A stretch of 9,277 bases of DNA, taken from contig JAIFWG010000021.1 in the NCBI GenBank assembly GCA_019662005.1, positions 1-9,277 of the forward strand, given 5' to 3'. The stretch is from Candidatus Parcubacteria bacterium. GTDB lineage: Bacteria; Patescibacteriota; Minisyncoccia; 2-02-FULL-40-12; GWA2-44-9. Both the position numbers and the translations under genes were made by a program. Numbering within the stretch: the first letter of the stretch is position 1; each line of letters starts with the position of its first letter. Below the pieces are notes generated by a model. The model had not been told where the DNA came from and did no database searches. It was given only the letters and a program-made list of their open reading frames with translations. This document shows positions 1-6,181 of this stretch, piece after piece.

Positions 1-8
1 TCTCTAAC

Positions 9-1787
9 ATGTTTAAGGATCCTCATCCTATAGAAGATTTTTTTGGCCTAAAACCAGAACTCAAAGAACGGCCCAAACAAACATCCCTCGCCGAGCGAAT
101 GTCTGGTTTTGGGTCCAGCCTGAGGCTGCTTCCCCGGGTTCTTTCTGTGCGCGAGCGATATTTAATTCTCGGATTCTCTTTAATAATTATCATCTCTATA
201 GTTACTATCCCATTTAGCGCCCTTAACCATTTTACTAAAGCAGCTCCTGCTTATGGCGGCAGGCTCATCGAGGGAATAGTCGGGCAACCCCGCCATATTA
301 ATCCTCTGCTAGATCAGACAAACGATGCTGATAGAGATTTAACTTCTCTTATTTATTCGGGTCTATTGAAATATAACGAAGAAGGAAAACTTGTGCCCGA
401 TCTTGCTAAGTCGTATGAGATTTCCAGCGATGGGCTAAATTACACAGTATATTTAAAAGACGACTCTATCTGGCATGACGAAAAGCCAGTCACTGCCGAT
501 GATATCGTGTTTACTATTACCGCTGCACAAAATCCTGATTATGGCAGCCAGCAGAGATTTAACTGGCAAGGTGTCACAATCGAAAAAGTAAACGATACTA
601 CGGTAATCTTTAAATTAAAAAATAAGTACGCCCAATTTTTAAACAACATGACGATTGGTATCTTGCCCAAGCACATTTGGCAGGATGTTCAGCCAATCAA
701 TTTTTCCCTGTCAGACTATAACCTAAAGCCAATTGGATCTGGCCCATATATTTTCGATAAATTTGAAAAAGATGAATTAGGAAAAGTTCAAAGTTATGAA
801 TTAAGCGCAAACAAAGATTACTATGACGGACGGCCATATATTAATACGGTGGAGATACAATTCTATGATTCCGAAGACGAAATGATCAGCGCCTACAATC
901 GCAATCAAATAAGCGACATCGCCTTTGTATCAGCTGAAAATCTCAAGAAACTTAAATTCAAACAGAGACTTAATATTCAAGAACTAAAACTTCCTCGATA
1001 CTTTGGAATTTTTTTCAACCAAAGCCAAAACCAAATCTTAGCTAATAAGAATGTCCGACTGGCTCTTAATCATGCCACTGACAAGCAAGCTATTATTCAC
1101 GATGTTCTTGCTGACAAAGGAACCGCAGTATATTCCCCTCTTATAGAAAATGTCTTGGACGTGGAAAAAGATGTTAAAAAATACGAATTTGATCTTGATA
1201 ACGCAAATAAAATTCTTACTGCAGACGGCTGGGGTTCGCCGGACGAAAAAGGTGTCTTAAAAAAGAAGAATACTCGCTTATCAGTTCGCATTACAACCTC
1301 TACCTGGCCTGAATTAGTTAATGTAGCAAATATGATTAAAGCTCAATGGGCTAAGGCTGGTGTAGATGTAACAATCGAAGCTCTCCCAGCTTCTCAGCTT
1401 CAACAAGTAATTAAAGAACGAGGTTACGAGGCCTTGTTGTTTGGAGAAATTCTTAACCTAGATCCCGATCCAATTGCCCTTTGGCATTCTTCTCAAAAGC
1501 GAGATCCAGGACTTAACCTAGCTCTATACGACAACAAAACCGCAGACGGACTTCTTGAAGAAGCTCGACAAACCCTAAACCCTCTTGAACGTACTAAGAA
1601 ATACGATGACTTTCAAAAAATTGTTATAGAAGACGCGCCAGGAGTATTCATCTATAATCCTCTGTATTTGTATCCCATATCTAAGGACATCAAAGGTTTT
1701 AGTACCAAAATAATTTCTATGCCCTCTGACCGTTTCTCTAACATAGAAAAGTGGTACATCGATACCAAGCGAGTATGGGGTGACTAG
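9..1787 (+). CDS. Membrane-anchored ABC-transporter substrate-binding protein, family 5 (oligopeptide-binding type)
   Basis: This 592-aa protein has a hydrophilic basic N-terminus (residues 1-50), one strongly hydrophobic segment (about 51-70, rich in Ile and Leu), then a long extracytoplasmic domain. From about residue 83 it follows the SBP_bac_5 (DppA/OppA) pattern: a first strand, 'INPLL' at about 97, 'LIYSGLLKY', 'LVPDLAKSYEISSDGLNYTVYL', and 'WHDEKPVTADDIVFT'. Family members capture peptides or similar solutes outside the cell for an ABC importer. I see no lipobox cysteine and no signal-peptidase site, so I infer an uncleaved membrane anchor rather than a lipoprotein. No permease or ATPase gene lies downstream; any partner would be upstream or elsewhere. 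The ATG at 9 is the first in view, but the frame is open to the window edge, so the true start could be earlier. No Shine-Dalgarno is visible in the 8 nt before it. The family is confident; the substrate is not. Confidence 0.9.
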   Translation: MFKDPHPIEDFFGLKPELKERPKQTSLAERMSGFGSSLRLLPRVLSVRERYLILGFSLIIIISIVTIPFSALNHFTKAAPAYGGRLIEGIVGQPRHINPLLDQTNDADRDLTSLIYSGLLKYNEEGKLVPDLAKSYEISSDGLNYTVYLKDDSIWHDEKPVTADDIVFTITAAQNPDYGSQQRFNWQGVTIEKVNDTTVIFKLKNKYAQFLNNMTIGILPKHIWQDVQPINFSLSDYNLKPIGSGPYIFDKFEKDELGKVQSYELSANKDYYDGRPYINTVEIQFYDSEDEMISAYNRNQISDIAFVSAENLKKLKFKQRLNIQELKLPRYFGIFFNQSQNQILANKNVRLALNHATDKQAIIHDVLADKGTAVYSPLIENVLDVEKDVKKYEFDLDNANKILTADGWGSPDEKGVLKKKNTRLSVRITTSTWPELVNVANMIKAQWAKAGVDVTIEALPASQLQQVIKERGYEALLFGEILNLDPDPIALWHSSQKRDPGLNLALYDNKTADGLLEEARQTLNPLERTKKYDDFQKIVIEDAPGVFIYNPLYLYPISKDIKGFSTKIISMPSDRFSNIEKWYIDTKRVWGD

Positions 1788-1791
1788 GCTA

Positions 1792-1820
1792 TTGCAATTT
1801 AAGACTAATCAGAGTATAAT
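1792..1820 (+). promoter_or_regulatory. Promoter of the tRNA-Leu gene
   Basis: TTGCAA (1792-1797) and a perfect TATAAT (1815-1820) are separated by 17 bp, a near-consensus housekeeping sigma promoter. The -35 starts only 4 nt after the stop codon of the upstream binding-protein gene. The start site would be near 1827, giving a 5' leader of about 39 nt before the mature tRNA. That leader contains the direct repeat GTTAGTG at 1831-1837 and 1847-1853. Confidence 0.8.
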
Positions 1821-1865
1821 AGATACATAAGTTAGTGTTTCTCTTGGTTAGTGATATCTCTCTCT

Positions 1866-1949
1866 GGGCGAGTGGTGGAACTGGCAGACACATACGCTTC
1901 AGGTGCGTACGGCCGCAAGGCTGTGGGAGTTCAAATCTCCCCTCGCCCA
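1866..1949 (+). tRNA. tRNA-Leu (anticodon CAG)
   Basis: A full class II tRNA can be folded by eye. The 7-bp acceptor stem is GGGCGAG (1866-1872) with CTCGCCC (1942-1948), and the discriminator is A1949. The D stem is GTG/CAC with a loop containing GG. The anticodon stem is TACGC/GCGTA around the loop TTCAGGT, with anticodon CAG at 1900-1902. The long variable arm GGCC-GCAA-GGCT is typical of Leu and Ser. The T stem is GGGAG/CTCCC with loop TTCAAAT. The anticodon reads CUG leucine codons. The 3' CCA is not encoded (CAG follows the discriminator), so a CCA-adding enzyme would be needed. Confidence 0.97.
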
Positions 1950-2013
1950 CAGTATTAATCTATAAGAAGTTGCTAGTTTTAGTTTCCAGTTTCTAGATTC
2001 AAAACTCAAGACT

Positions 2014-2034
2014 GTAAACGGTAAACAGTAAACT
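2014..2034 (+). repeat. Three short tandem units upstream of RNase J
   Basis: GTAAACG, GTAAACA and GTAAACT are three consecutive 7-nt units ending 5 nt before the RNase J start codon. The octamer AAACTCAA also occurs twice nearby (2002-2009 and 2030-2037). The stretch 1950-2039 is low in complexity and contains no convincing promoter or Shine-Dalgarno sequence. The repeat is real in the sequence, but a function is not evident. Confidence 0.5.
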
Positions 2035-2039
2035 CAAAG

Positions 2040-3902
2040 ATGTCAGAACAACAGAATAACGTTCCCGAGCAACCAATTGCTCAAGCAACTGCACAGGAGT
2101 TCACAAACAATGAACGCTCAGCAGCCGGACCCCGAAAACCGAAAAAACGACGCTGGTTAAAACCCGTCGTTCGACGAGTTAAAGTTTTAAGTAATGCTCG
2201 CCGCGAAGGCGACAGTCTCCACGATCAAAAAGTGGGCGGACTTAAGATTATCCACTTTGGTGGATTAGGCGAAGTCGGCCGCAATATGTCAGCTATTCAA
2301 TACGACGATGAAATCGTATTGATTGATGCTGGTGTTCGATTCCCTGAATCGGATGAAATGCCAGGTATCGACTTTATTATTCCTAACGTGGAGTATTTAG
2401 TCGACAAAAAAGACATGATTAAAGCCATGTTCTTTACCCATGGCCACTTAGACCATATTGGCGCTCTGCCATTTGTGCGCGATAAAATCGGCGATCCCGA
2501 TGTCTATGCCGCGCCTCTTACAAAAGCTTTGATCATGAAACGTATGGATGAGTTCAAGCACTTAAAACCGCTTGAGATTATTCAAGTAGAAGCCGGCGAA
2601 GAAATTAAGGTAAGCGACAAGATAACTGTTCAGGTGCTTCGTATTAACCACTCGATTCCAGATGACATGCTTATCGCTGTTAAAACCCCGGTTGGAACAA
2701 TCATCCACACTTCAGACTTTAAATTTGATGAAACCCCGGTCAACGATAAACCAGCTGATATTGAAAAATTGCAAGAACTGGCTAACGAAGGCGTCTTGCT
2801 CCTTGAGTCAGACTCAACTGGCGCTGAAAACGAAGGCCATTCATTATCAGAAAAAGATATTACTGAAAACTTAGACAAAATTATTAACGAAGCCACCGGC
2901 ATGCTCATAATGGGTACCTTCGCTTCGCTGATTAATCGCGTTCAGCAAATCATTACCATCTCAGAAAAATACGGCCGCAAAGTTGTTTTCGACGGGTACT
3001 CAATGAAAACAAATGTTGAAGTCTGCAAAAGACTTGGATATTTAAAAATGCGTGATGGTACTCAAATTTCAATGGATCAAATCGACGATTACCCACGCGA
3101 AAAGATTACTGCTGTGGTTACTGGCGCTCAAGGCGAAGACAATGCTGTTTTGATGCGTGTTGCCAATGGTGAGCATCGCCACATTCATATCAAGAAAAAT
3201 GATACGATCGTATTCTCGTCTTCAGTTATTCCTGGCAACGAACGAAGCGTTCAGTTCCTTAAGGACCAGTTGATGCGAAATGGCGCTCGAGTATTCAACT
3301 ACCGCATGATGGATATTCACGCTGGAGGACACGGCAACAAAGAAGATTTGCGCAAGATGATCCAGCTCGTGAAGCCAAAATTTATGATGCCAATCCATGG
3401 TCAGTACTCCATGATGGTTAACCATGGTTTGATGGCTCAAGAAGAAGGAATCCCAGAACAAAACGTTATCATTACCGACAACGGTTCAATCGTACACTTG
3501 GAAAAAGACACTTGGTGGCTTGATAAAGCCAAAGCCCCATCAGATTATGTTTTTGTTGACGGTATTGGTATTGGAGACATCGGCAATGTTGTGTTACGAG
3601 ACCGACAGATCTTATCTGAAGACGGATTCATCGTAATTATGACTCTTGTTGATGGCAAGACGGGCAAAGTCAAAACCAGCCCGGATATTATTTCTCGCGG
3701 ATTCGTGTATTTGAAAGATCACAAAGACTTATTGATGCAGATCCGTAAAAAGATTCGCTATATCATTGAGACAAATACTGCCGAAGGCAAAGATATTAAT
3801 GCCACTTATCTCAAAGATCAGATTCGAAACCAAATTGGCTTGTTCCTGTTCCAAAAAACAGAACGACGTCCAATGGTACTGCCCGTTCTCATCGAAGTTT
3901 AA
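2040..3902 (+). CDS. rnj: Ribonuclease J (metallo-beta-lactamase / beta-CASP endo- and 5'-exoribonuclease)
   Basis: The 620-aa protein processes and degrades RNA in the cytoplasm, as an endonuclease and a 5'-to-3' exonuclease, in bacteria that often lack RNase E. The core begins near residue 68 ('LKIIHFGGLGEVGRNM'). The zinc-binding motif HxHxDH is intact (H134, H136, D138, H139 in 'THGHLDHIG'). Further family marks are 'NHSIPD', 'HTSDFKFD', a GHGNKEDL segment matching the usual SGHxxxEEL, and 'PIHGQYSMM' matching the usual PxHGEYRM. The C-terminal domain (about 515-620) is present. Residues 1-65 form an extra Gln-rich then strongly basic tail (KPKKRRWLKPVVRRVK) absent from the roughly 555-aa Bacillus enzymes; it probably binds RNA or a partner. 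The ATG at 2040 has no Shine-Dalgarno. No clear terminator separates it from the upstream tRNA gene, so it may be partly transcribed from that promoter. Its stop codon lies inside a terminator hairpin. Confidence 0.96.
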   Translation: MSEQQNNVPEQPIAQATAQEFTNNERSAAGPRKPKKRRWLKPVVRRVKVLSNARREGDSLHDQKVGGLKIIHFGGLGEVGRNMSAIQYDDEIVLIDAGVRFPESDEMPGIDFIIPNVEYLVDKKDMIKAMFFTHGHLDHIGALPFVRDKIGDPDVYAAPLTKALIMKRMDEFKHLKPLEIIQVEAGEEIKVSDKITVQVLRINHSIPDDMLIAVKTPVGTIIHTSDFKFDETPVNDKPADIEKLQELANEGVLLLESDSTGAENEGHSLSEKDITENLDKIINEATGMLIMGTFASLINRVQQIITISEKYGRKVVFDGYSMKTNVEVCKRLGYLKMRDGTQISMDQIDDYPREKITAVVTGAQGEDNAVLMRVANGEHRHIHIKKNDTIVFSSSVIPGNERSVQFLKDQLMRNGARVFNYRMMDIHAGGHGNKEDLRKMIQLVKPKFMMPIHGQYSMMVNHGLMAQEEGIPEQNVIITDNGSIVHLEKDTWWLDKAKAPSDYVFVDGIGIGDIGNVVLRDRQILSEDGFIVIMTLVDGKTGKVKTSPDIISRGFVYLKDHKDLLMQIRKKIRYIIETNTAEGKDINATYLKDQIRNQIGLFLFQKTERRPMVLPVLIEV

Positions 3903-3935
3903 TTCAAAAACCGCGCGTTGCGCGGTTTTTGAATT
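3901..3935 (+). terminator. Intrinsic terminator of RNase J, overlapping its stop codon
   Basis: Two 15-nt arms (3901-3915 and 3921-3935) are perfectly complementary around the loop CGTTG. The GC-rich core CCGCG/CGCGG is followed by five T (3926-3930). The last two bases of the RNase J TAA stop codon form the base of the stem. The sequence is symmetrical enough to work in both directions, but no minus-strand gene ends here. Confidence 0.88.
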
Positions 3936-3946
3936 TCGGGTATCCT
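3918..3946 (+). promoter_or_regulatory. Weak candidate promoter for trpS inside the terminator
   Basis: TTGCGC (3918-3923) and TATCCT (3941-3946) are separated by 17 bp. The -10 ends 6 nt before the ATG at 3953, so transcription would begin at or next to the start codon, producing a leaderless mRNA. The -35 lies in the loop and 3' arm of the RNase J terminator. Each hexamer matches consensus at only 3-4 positions, so this is tentative. Confidence 0.4.
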
Positions 3947-3952
3947 AACAGC

Positions 3953-4957
3953 ATGAGTAAAAAGGTACTACTAACAGGGGACAGACCAACCGGCCCGCTA
4001 CATATTGGCCACTATTTTGGTTCGGTTCAAAATCGAGTCGCAATGCAGGATGATTACGACTCATACTATATGGTTGCCGATGTTCAGGCCCTGACCGATA
4101 ATTTTAATAATCCCGAAAAGGTGCGTGAAAACGTAATTGAAGTAGCAATGGATAATATGGCTGCAGGTTTAGATCCCAAAAAAGCAACTCTGTTTATTCA
4201 AAGCCAAATCCCTCAAATTGCTGAACTTACTGTTTTTTATTCAAACCTAGTCACGGTAAACACTCTAAAAAGAAACCCCACCGTTAAAGCTGAGATCGCC
4301 GAAAAAAGCGAACTCTTTGGCCGGGAAGGTGAAAGTGTGACTTATGGATTCTTGGGCTACCCAGTCAGCCAAGCGGCAGATATTACCTTTGTAAGATCGG
4401 AGGTTGTTCCTGTTGGCGAAGACCAGCTGCCAATGATTGAACAAACTCGCGAAATAGTCGAAAAGTTTCATAGAATATATAACTGCAGTATTTTTCCTCT
4501 GCCTCAAGCAAAACTTTCTGACAGTCCTCGTATCATGGGATTAGATGGCAATGCCAAGATGTCTAAGAGTTTAAATAATGCAATTTACCTAAAAGACAGC
4601 CCTGAAGAAACCGCAGAAAAAATTAAGACCGCTACCACTGATTCCGAAACAACAATCTCATATGATCCTCAACGCAGACCTGGAATTTCAAACCTTGTTT
4701 TAATCTACAGTCTTATTCACAATAAAAAGCCAGGTGACATTGTAAAAGATCTGCAAGGAGTTACCTATAGCGCATTTAAATCCAGACTAGCTAGTGATTT
4801 AAATGCTCACCTGACTCCCCTTCGTAATAAACGCCACGAACTGGAATCAAAACCACACTACATTAAAGAAATTTTAGAAATGGGCCGCGAAAAGGCTCTC
4901 AAGAAAGCCGAAGAAACAATGAGTCTCGTTAGGGCAGCCATGAAGATCAATTATTGA
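3953..4957 (+). CDS. trpS: Tryptophanyl-tRNA synthetase
   Basis: This 334-aa class I aminoacyl-tRNA synthetase charges tRNA-Trp with tryptophan in the cytoplasm, acting as a dimer. The N-terminal signature 'TGDRPTGPLHIGHYFGS' holds the HIGH motif at residues 17-20, and KMSKS is at 202-206 ('DGNAKMSKSLNNAI'). Other family marks are 'DNMAAGLDPKKATLFIQSQIPQ', 'RNPTVKAE' and 'VPVGEDQLPMIEQTREI'. It belongs to the subclass with GDRPTG...HIGH, like the Streptococcus enzyme, and not the SGIQPSG...LGN form of Bacillus or E. coli. A longer reading from TTG at 3929 would start within the upstream terminator, so I chose the ATG at 3953. No Shine-Dalgarno precedes it. No terminator follows directly; the first one lies after the next small gene, so the two are probably co-transcribed. 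Confidence 0.96.
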   Translation: MSKKVLLTGDRPTGPLHIGHYFGSVQNRVAMQDDYDSYYMVADVQALTDNFNNPEKVRENVIEVAMDNMAAGLDPKKATLFIQSQIPQIAELTVFYSNLVTVNTLKRNPTVKAEIAEKSELFGREGESVTYGFLGYPVSQAADITFVRSEVVPVGEDQLPMIEQTREIVEKFHRIYNCSIFPLPQAKLSDSPRIMGLDGNAKMSKSLNNAIYLKDSPEETAEKIKTATTDSETTISYDPQRRPGISNLVLIYSLIHNKKPGDIVKDLQGVTYSAFKSRLASDLNAHLTPLRNKRHELESKPHYIKEILEMGREKALKKAEETMSLVRAAMKINY

Positions 4958-4982
4958 TTTAAAGCCTTTAATTTGTTAATAT
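4954..4982 (+). promoter_or_regulatory. Possible promoter for the 61-aa Cys/His protein
   Basis: TTGATT (4954-4959, overlapping the trpS stop codon) and TAATAT (4977-4982) lie 17 bp apart. The start site would be near 4990, about 9 nt before the ATG at 4999. The match is moderate, and read-through from trpS is an alternative source of transcript. Confidence 0.35.
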
Positions 4983-4998
4983 TTCGTCGGTTCTTAAT

Positions 4999-5184
4999 AT
5001 GCGCTGGCTAGTTTGTTACTTCAGATCTTGTTTTTGTAAACATGATTGGGAGTTTGAAGAAGTAATATATAAGACAAACCATTACGCTGAATTTTCTAAT
5101 GTGTCGCATGCCACCTCCTCAAATGTTAGAGTGTCCGCCACTTGCAAGAAATGTGGCTGGCATAGATCTTATAACAAATACTAG
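4999..5184 (+). CDS. Small Cys/His-rich protein, probable zinc-binding, function unknown
   Basis: The 61-aa protein is not assigned to a named family. Its layout suggests a small treble-clef or zinc-ribbon fold: 'CFCKHDW' at residues 11-17 and 'CKKCGWH' at 49-55, with a polar middle. The likely ligands are Cys11 or Cys13, His15, Cys49 and Cys52. Similar C-x-H-x-W ... C-x-x-C-G layouts occur in small phage-type and hypothetical proteins. It follows trpS by 41 nt on the same strand and ends in the TAG of a CTAG palindrome that is also the stop codon of the convergent pyrF. A terminator begins 11 nt later. No Shine-Dalgarno precedes the ATG. The paired metal-ligand motifs at both ends, and the terminator placed just after the stop, are the reasons to believe it is a real gene. 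Confidence 0.7.
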   Translation: MRWLVCYFRSCFCKHDWEFEEVIYKTNHYAEFSNVSHATSSNVRVSATCKKCGWHRSYNKY

Positions 5185-5804
5185 TTTTCTAGAATCCTCC
5201 TCAATGCTTGGGGAGGGTTTTTTGATTGAGTGATTGGGCGGCCTATCACCAAAAAGTCTGCGCCTAAACTTAAAGCTTTTTTTGGAGTACCCACCCTCTT
5301 TTGGTCATCCTTATTTTTATGCCACTCTGGCCTGATGCCAGGCACAATCATTTTTATGTTCCTGAATCTTGCGTCTCCTTTTAAATAACCTAGCTCCTGA
5401 ACAGAACAGACTAGATGTTTAATCCCAACTCTCTTGGCTAATAACGCTTTTGATAAAAAAAGTTTCTTATCAATCGCCCCTTCCGAAGTTAGATGGATCA
5501 CACCTACAATATTCTTTGAAGCAGAAACCGCTGCTTTTAAAATATCTGGCGAACTTACATGAACTGTAATCAAATCTGCTCCGGCTTTATCCAACATCTT
5601 TACTGAATTTAAAACCGTGTTGGGAATATCAAATAACTTTGGGTCGCAAAACACCTTGCCAAATTTTTTTAGCTCTCTGACGAGCCCCGCACCGTGCTCC
5701 AGCAAGAGATCATTAATTTTAAAACCCCAAACCATTCCTTCTAAAGATCGGGCGATTTTAATCGCCCGATCTTTAGAAATATTATCCAGAGAAACAATAA
5801 TCAT
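5181..5804 (-). CDS. pyrF: Orotidine 5'-phosphate decarboxylase
   Basis: This cytoplasmic enzyme converts OMP to UMP, the last step of pyrimidine synthesis. The 207-aa chain holds the complete active site of the TIM-barrel family: Asp7 ('VSLD'), Lys29 ('GFKIND'), and the D-x-K-x-x-D triad at Asp54, Lys56 and Asp59 ('CDPKLFDIPNT'). The phosphate-binding loop is also present, with 'PGIRP' at 155-159, 'DQKRVGTP' at 167-174 and 'LVIGRPIT' at 185-192. It is somewhat shorter than the usual 230-240 aa. No other pyr gene is nearby, so it may serve partial salvage. A perfect TATAAT at 5812-5817 lies 7 nt before the ATG, implying a leaderless mRNA. Codons 9-22 form a 19-bp perfect inverted repeat. The 3' end overlaps a plus-strand terminator, and its stop shares CTAG with the convergent gene. 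Confidence 0.95.
   Translation of the reverse strand: MIIVSLDNISKDRAIKIARSLEGMVWGFKINDLLLEHGAGLVRELKKFGKVFCDPKLFDIPNTVLNSVKMLDKAGADLITVHVSSPDILKAAVSASKNIVGVIHLTSEGAIDKKLFLSKALLAKRVGIKHLVCSVQELGYLKGDARFRNIKMIVPGIRPEWHKNKDDQKRVGTPKKALSLGADFLVIGRPITQSKNPPQALRRILEN
5195..5223 (+). terminator. Intrinsic terminator for trpS and the 61-aa gene, inside pyrF
   Basis: A 9-bp stem (5196-5204 with 5208-5216, one G-T pair) has the loop TGC and is followed by six T at 5218-5223. It reads out on the plus strand only; the minus-strand flank has no T run. It lies within the last codons of convergent pyrF (the QALRRI part of the protein), so the same bases code for protein on one strand and terminate transcription on the other. 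Confidence 0.85.
5739..5778. repeat. 19-bp perfect inverted repeat inside pyrF
   Basis: The arms 5739-5757 and 5760-5778 are perfectly complementary over 19 bp with only TT between them. On the coding strand the repeat spans nucleotides 27-66 of pyrF, codons 9-22. These codons encode the first helix, which aligns normally with the family, so it does not look like an inserted element. There is no T run on either side, so it is not a typical terminator. Confidence 0.9.
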
Positions 5805-5811
5805 TACAGTA

Positions 5812-5817
5812 ATTATA
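5812..5817 (-). promoter_or_regulatory. -10 element of pyrF (leaderless)
   Basis: TATAAT on the minus strand is followed by 7 nt (TACTGTA) and then the pyrF ATG, placing the expected start site at the start codon itself. No good -35 is found at 16-18 bp spacing, because that position falls in the T run of the upstream terminator. Confidence 0.6.
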
Positions 5818-5833
5818 CAAGAAAATTGGAATC

Positions 5834-5877
5834 AAAAAACCGCTCCTAGGAGCGGCGGCGGAGAGAAGCTCTCCGCC
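5834..5877 (-). terminator. Double-hairpin terminator of the small membrane protein gene
   Basis: Read on the minus strand, a 9-bp stem (5857-5865 with 5869-5877, 3-nt loop) is followed by a second hairpin in the perfect palindrome CCGCTCCTAGGAGCGG (5840-5855), then six T (5834-5839). It lies 13 nt after the stop codon of the 76-aa gene and insulates it from pyrF on the same strand. Confidence 0.88.
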
Positions 5878-5890
5878 TTGCGCGTGTTAC

Positions 5891-6121
5891 TTACCGGCCC
5901 ATCAGCATCAAAAAGACGATAAGCAGAATGATTCCGGCGACGACCGGAAATCGCGTTGCACCACGACCAGCCCCGCGGCCAAGTTCGTGAAGACAAGCGT
6001 GGGCAATGTGGCCAGCTCCACGAGCAAAGCCGTTAGCTATGCCGGGTCCTCCAAGAATGTAGCAGAGTCCGTAGATAGCAATGAACACACACGCGAGGGC
6101 CAAGATCAATCCTGCGAACAT
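5891..6121 (-). CDS. Small two-helix membrane protein with Gly/His-rich centre, function unknown
   Basis: The 76-aa protein has a first hydrophobic helix (about residues 2-23, 'FAGLILALACVFIAIYGLCY'), a central Gly/Ala segment with repeated G-x-x-x-G-like spacing and three His ('GHIAHACLHELGRGAGRGATR'), and a second hydrophobic helix (about 58-74) ending in MGR. I do not recognise the family. The ATG at 6121 is chosen because GGGAGGG sits about 5 nt upstream, the only strong Shine-Dalgarno in the window; the longer TTG reading from 6136 would start before it. It has its own promoter, a leader of about 54 nt and a double-hairpin terminator, so it is a self-contained unit, divergent from ychF. 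I counted 128 G+C in 231 nt (55%), clearly above a sampled line of ychF (37%). The composition and the Shine-Dalgarno hint at different ancestry or very high expression. Confidence 0.8.
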   Translation of the reverse strand: MFAGLILALACVFIAIYGLCYILGGPGIANGFARGAGHIAHACLHELGRGAGRGATRFPVVAGIILLIVFLMLMGR

Positions 6122-6181
6122 ATAACCCTCCCACAAAGCTGTCGATTAGCTGTAATTGTTCAAGTTCAACCTTATACTATA

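Noticed and set aside
1..10. TCTCTAACAT at the window start repeated at 1735-1744
   Set aside because: It is a 10-nt match only, at both ends of the same gene but with no flanking similarity; chance explains it.
1837..1847. GTTTCTCTTGG shared by the tRNA leader and the rpsF leader (8367-8377)
   Set aside because: An 11-nt match between two places in 9 kb is expected by chance several times over, and there is no further similarity beside it.
2630..2908. Minus-strand and alternative plus-frame openings within RNase J
   Set aside because: They lie wholly inside a complete RNase J gene, with no start signals or recognisable protein features.
3929..3952. Longer trpS start at TTG 3929
   Set aside because: It would begin inside the RNase J terminator stem and add residues absent from the family; ATG 3953 gives the normal N-terminus.
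5617..5922. Plus-strand open frame of about 100 codons opposite pyrF and its terminator
   Set aside because: It is antisense to a complete pyrF, runs through a terminator double hairpin, and shows no domain pattern. Its openness partly reflects the inverted repeat.
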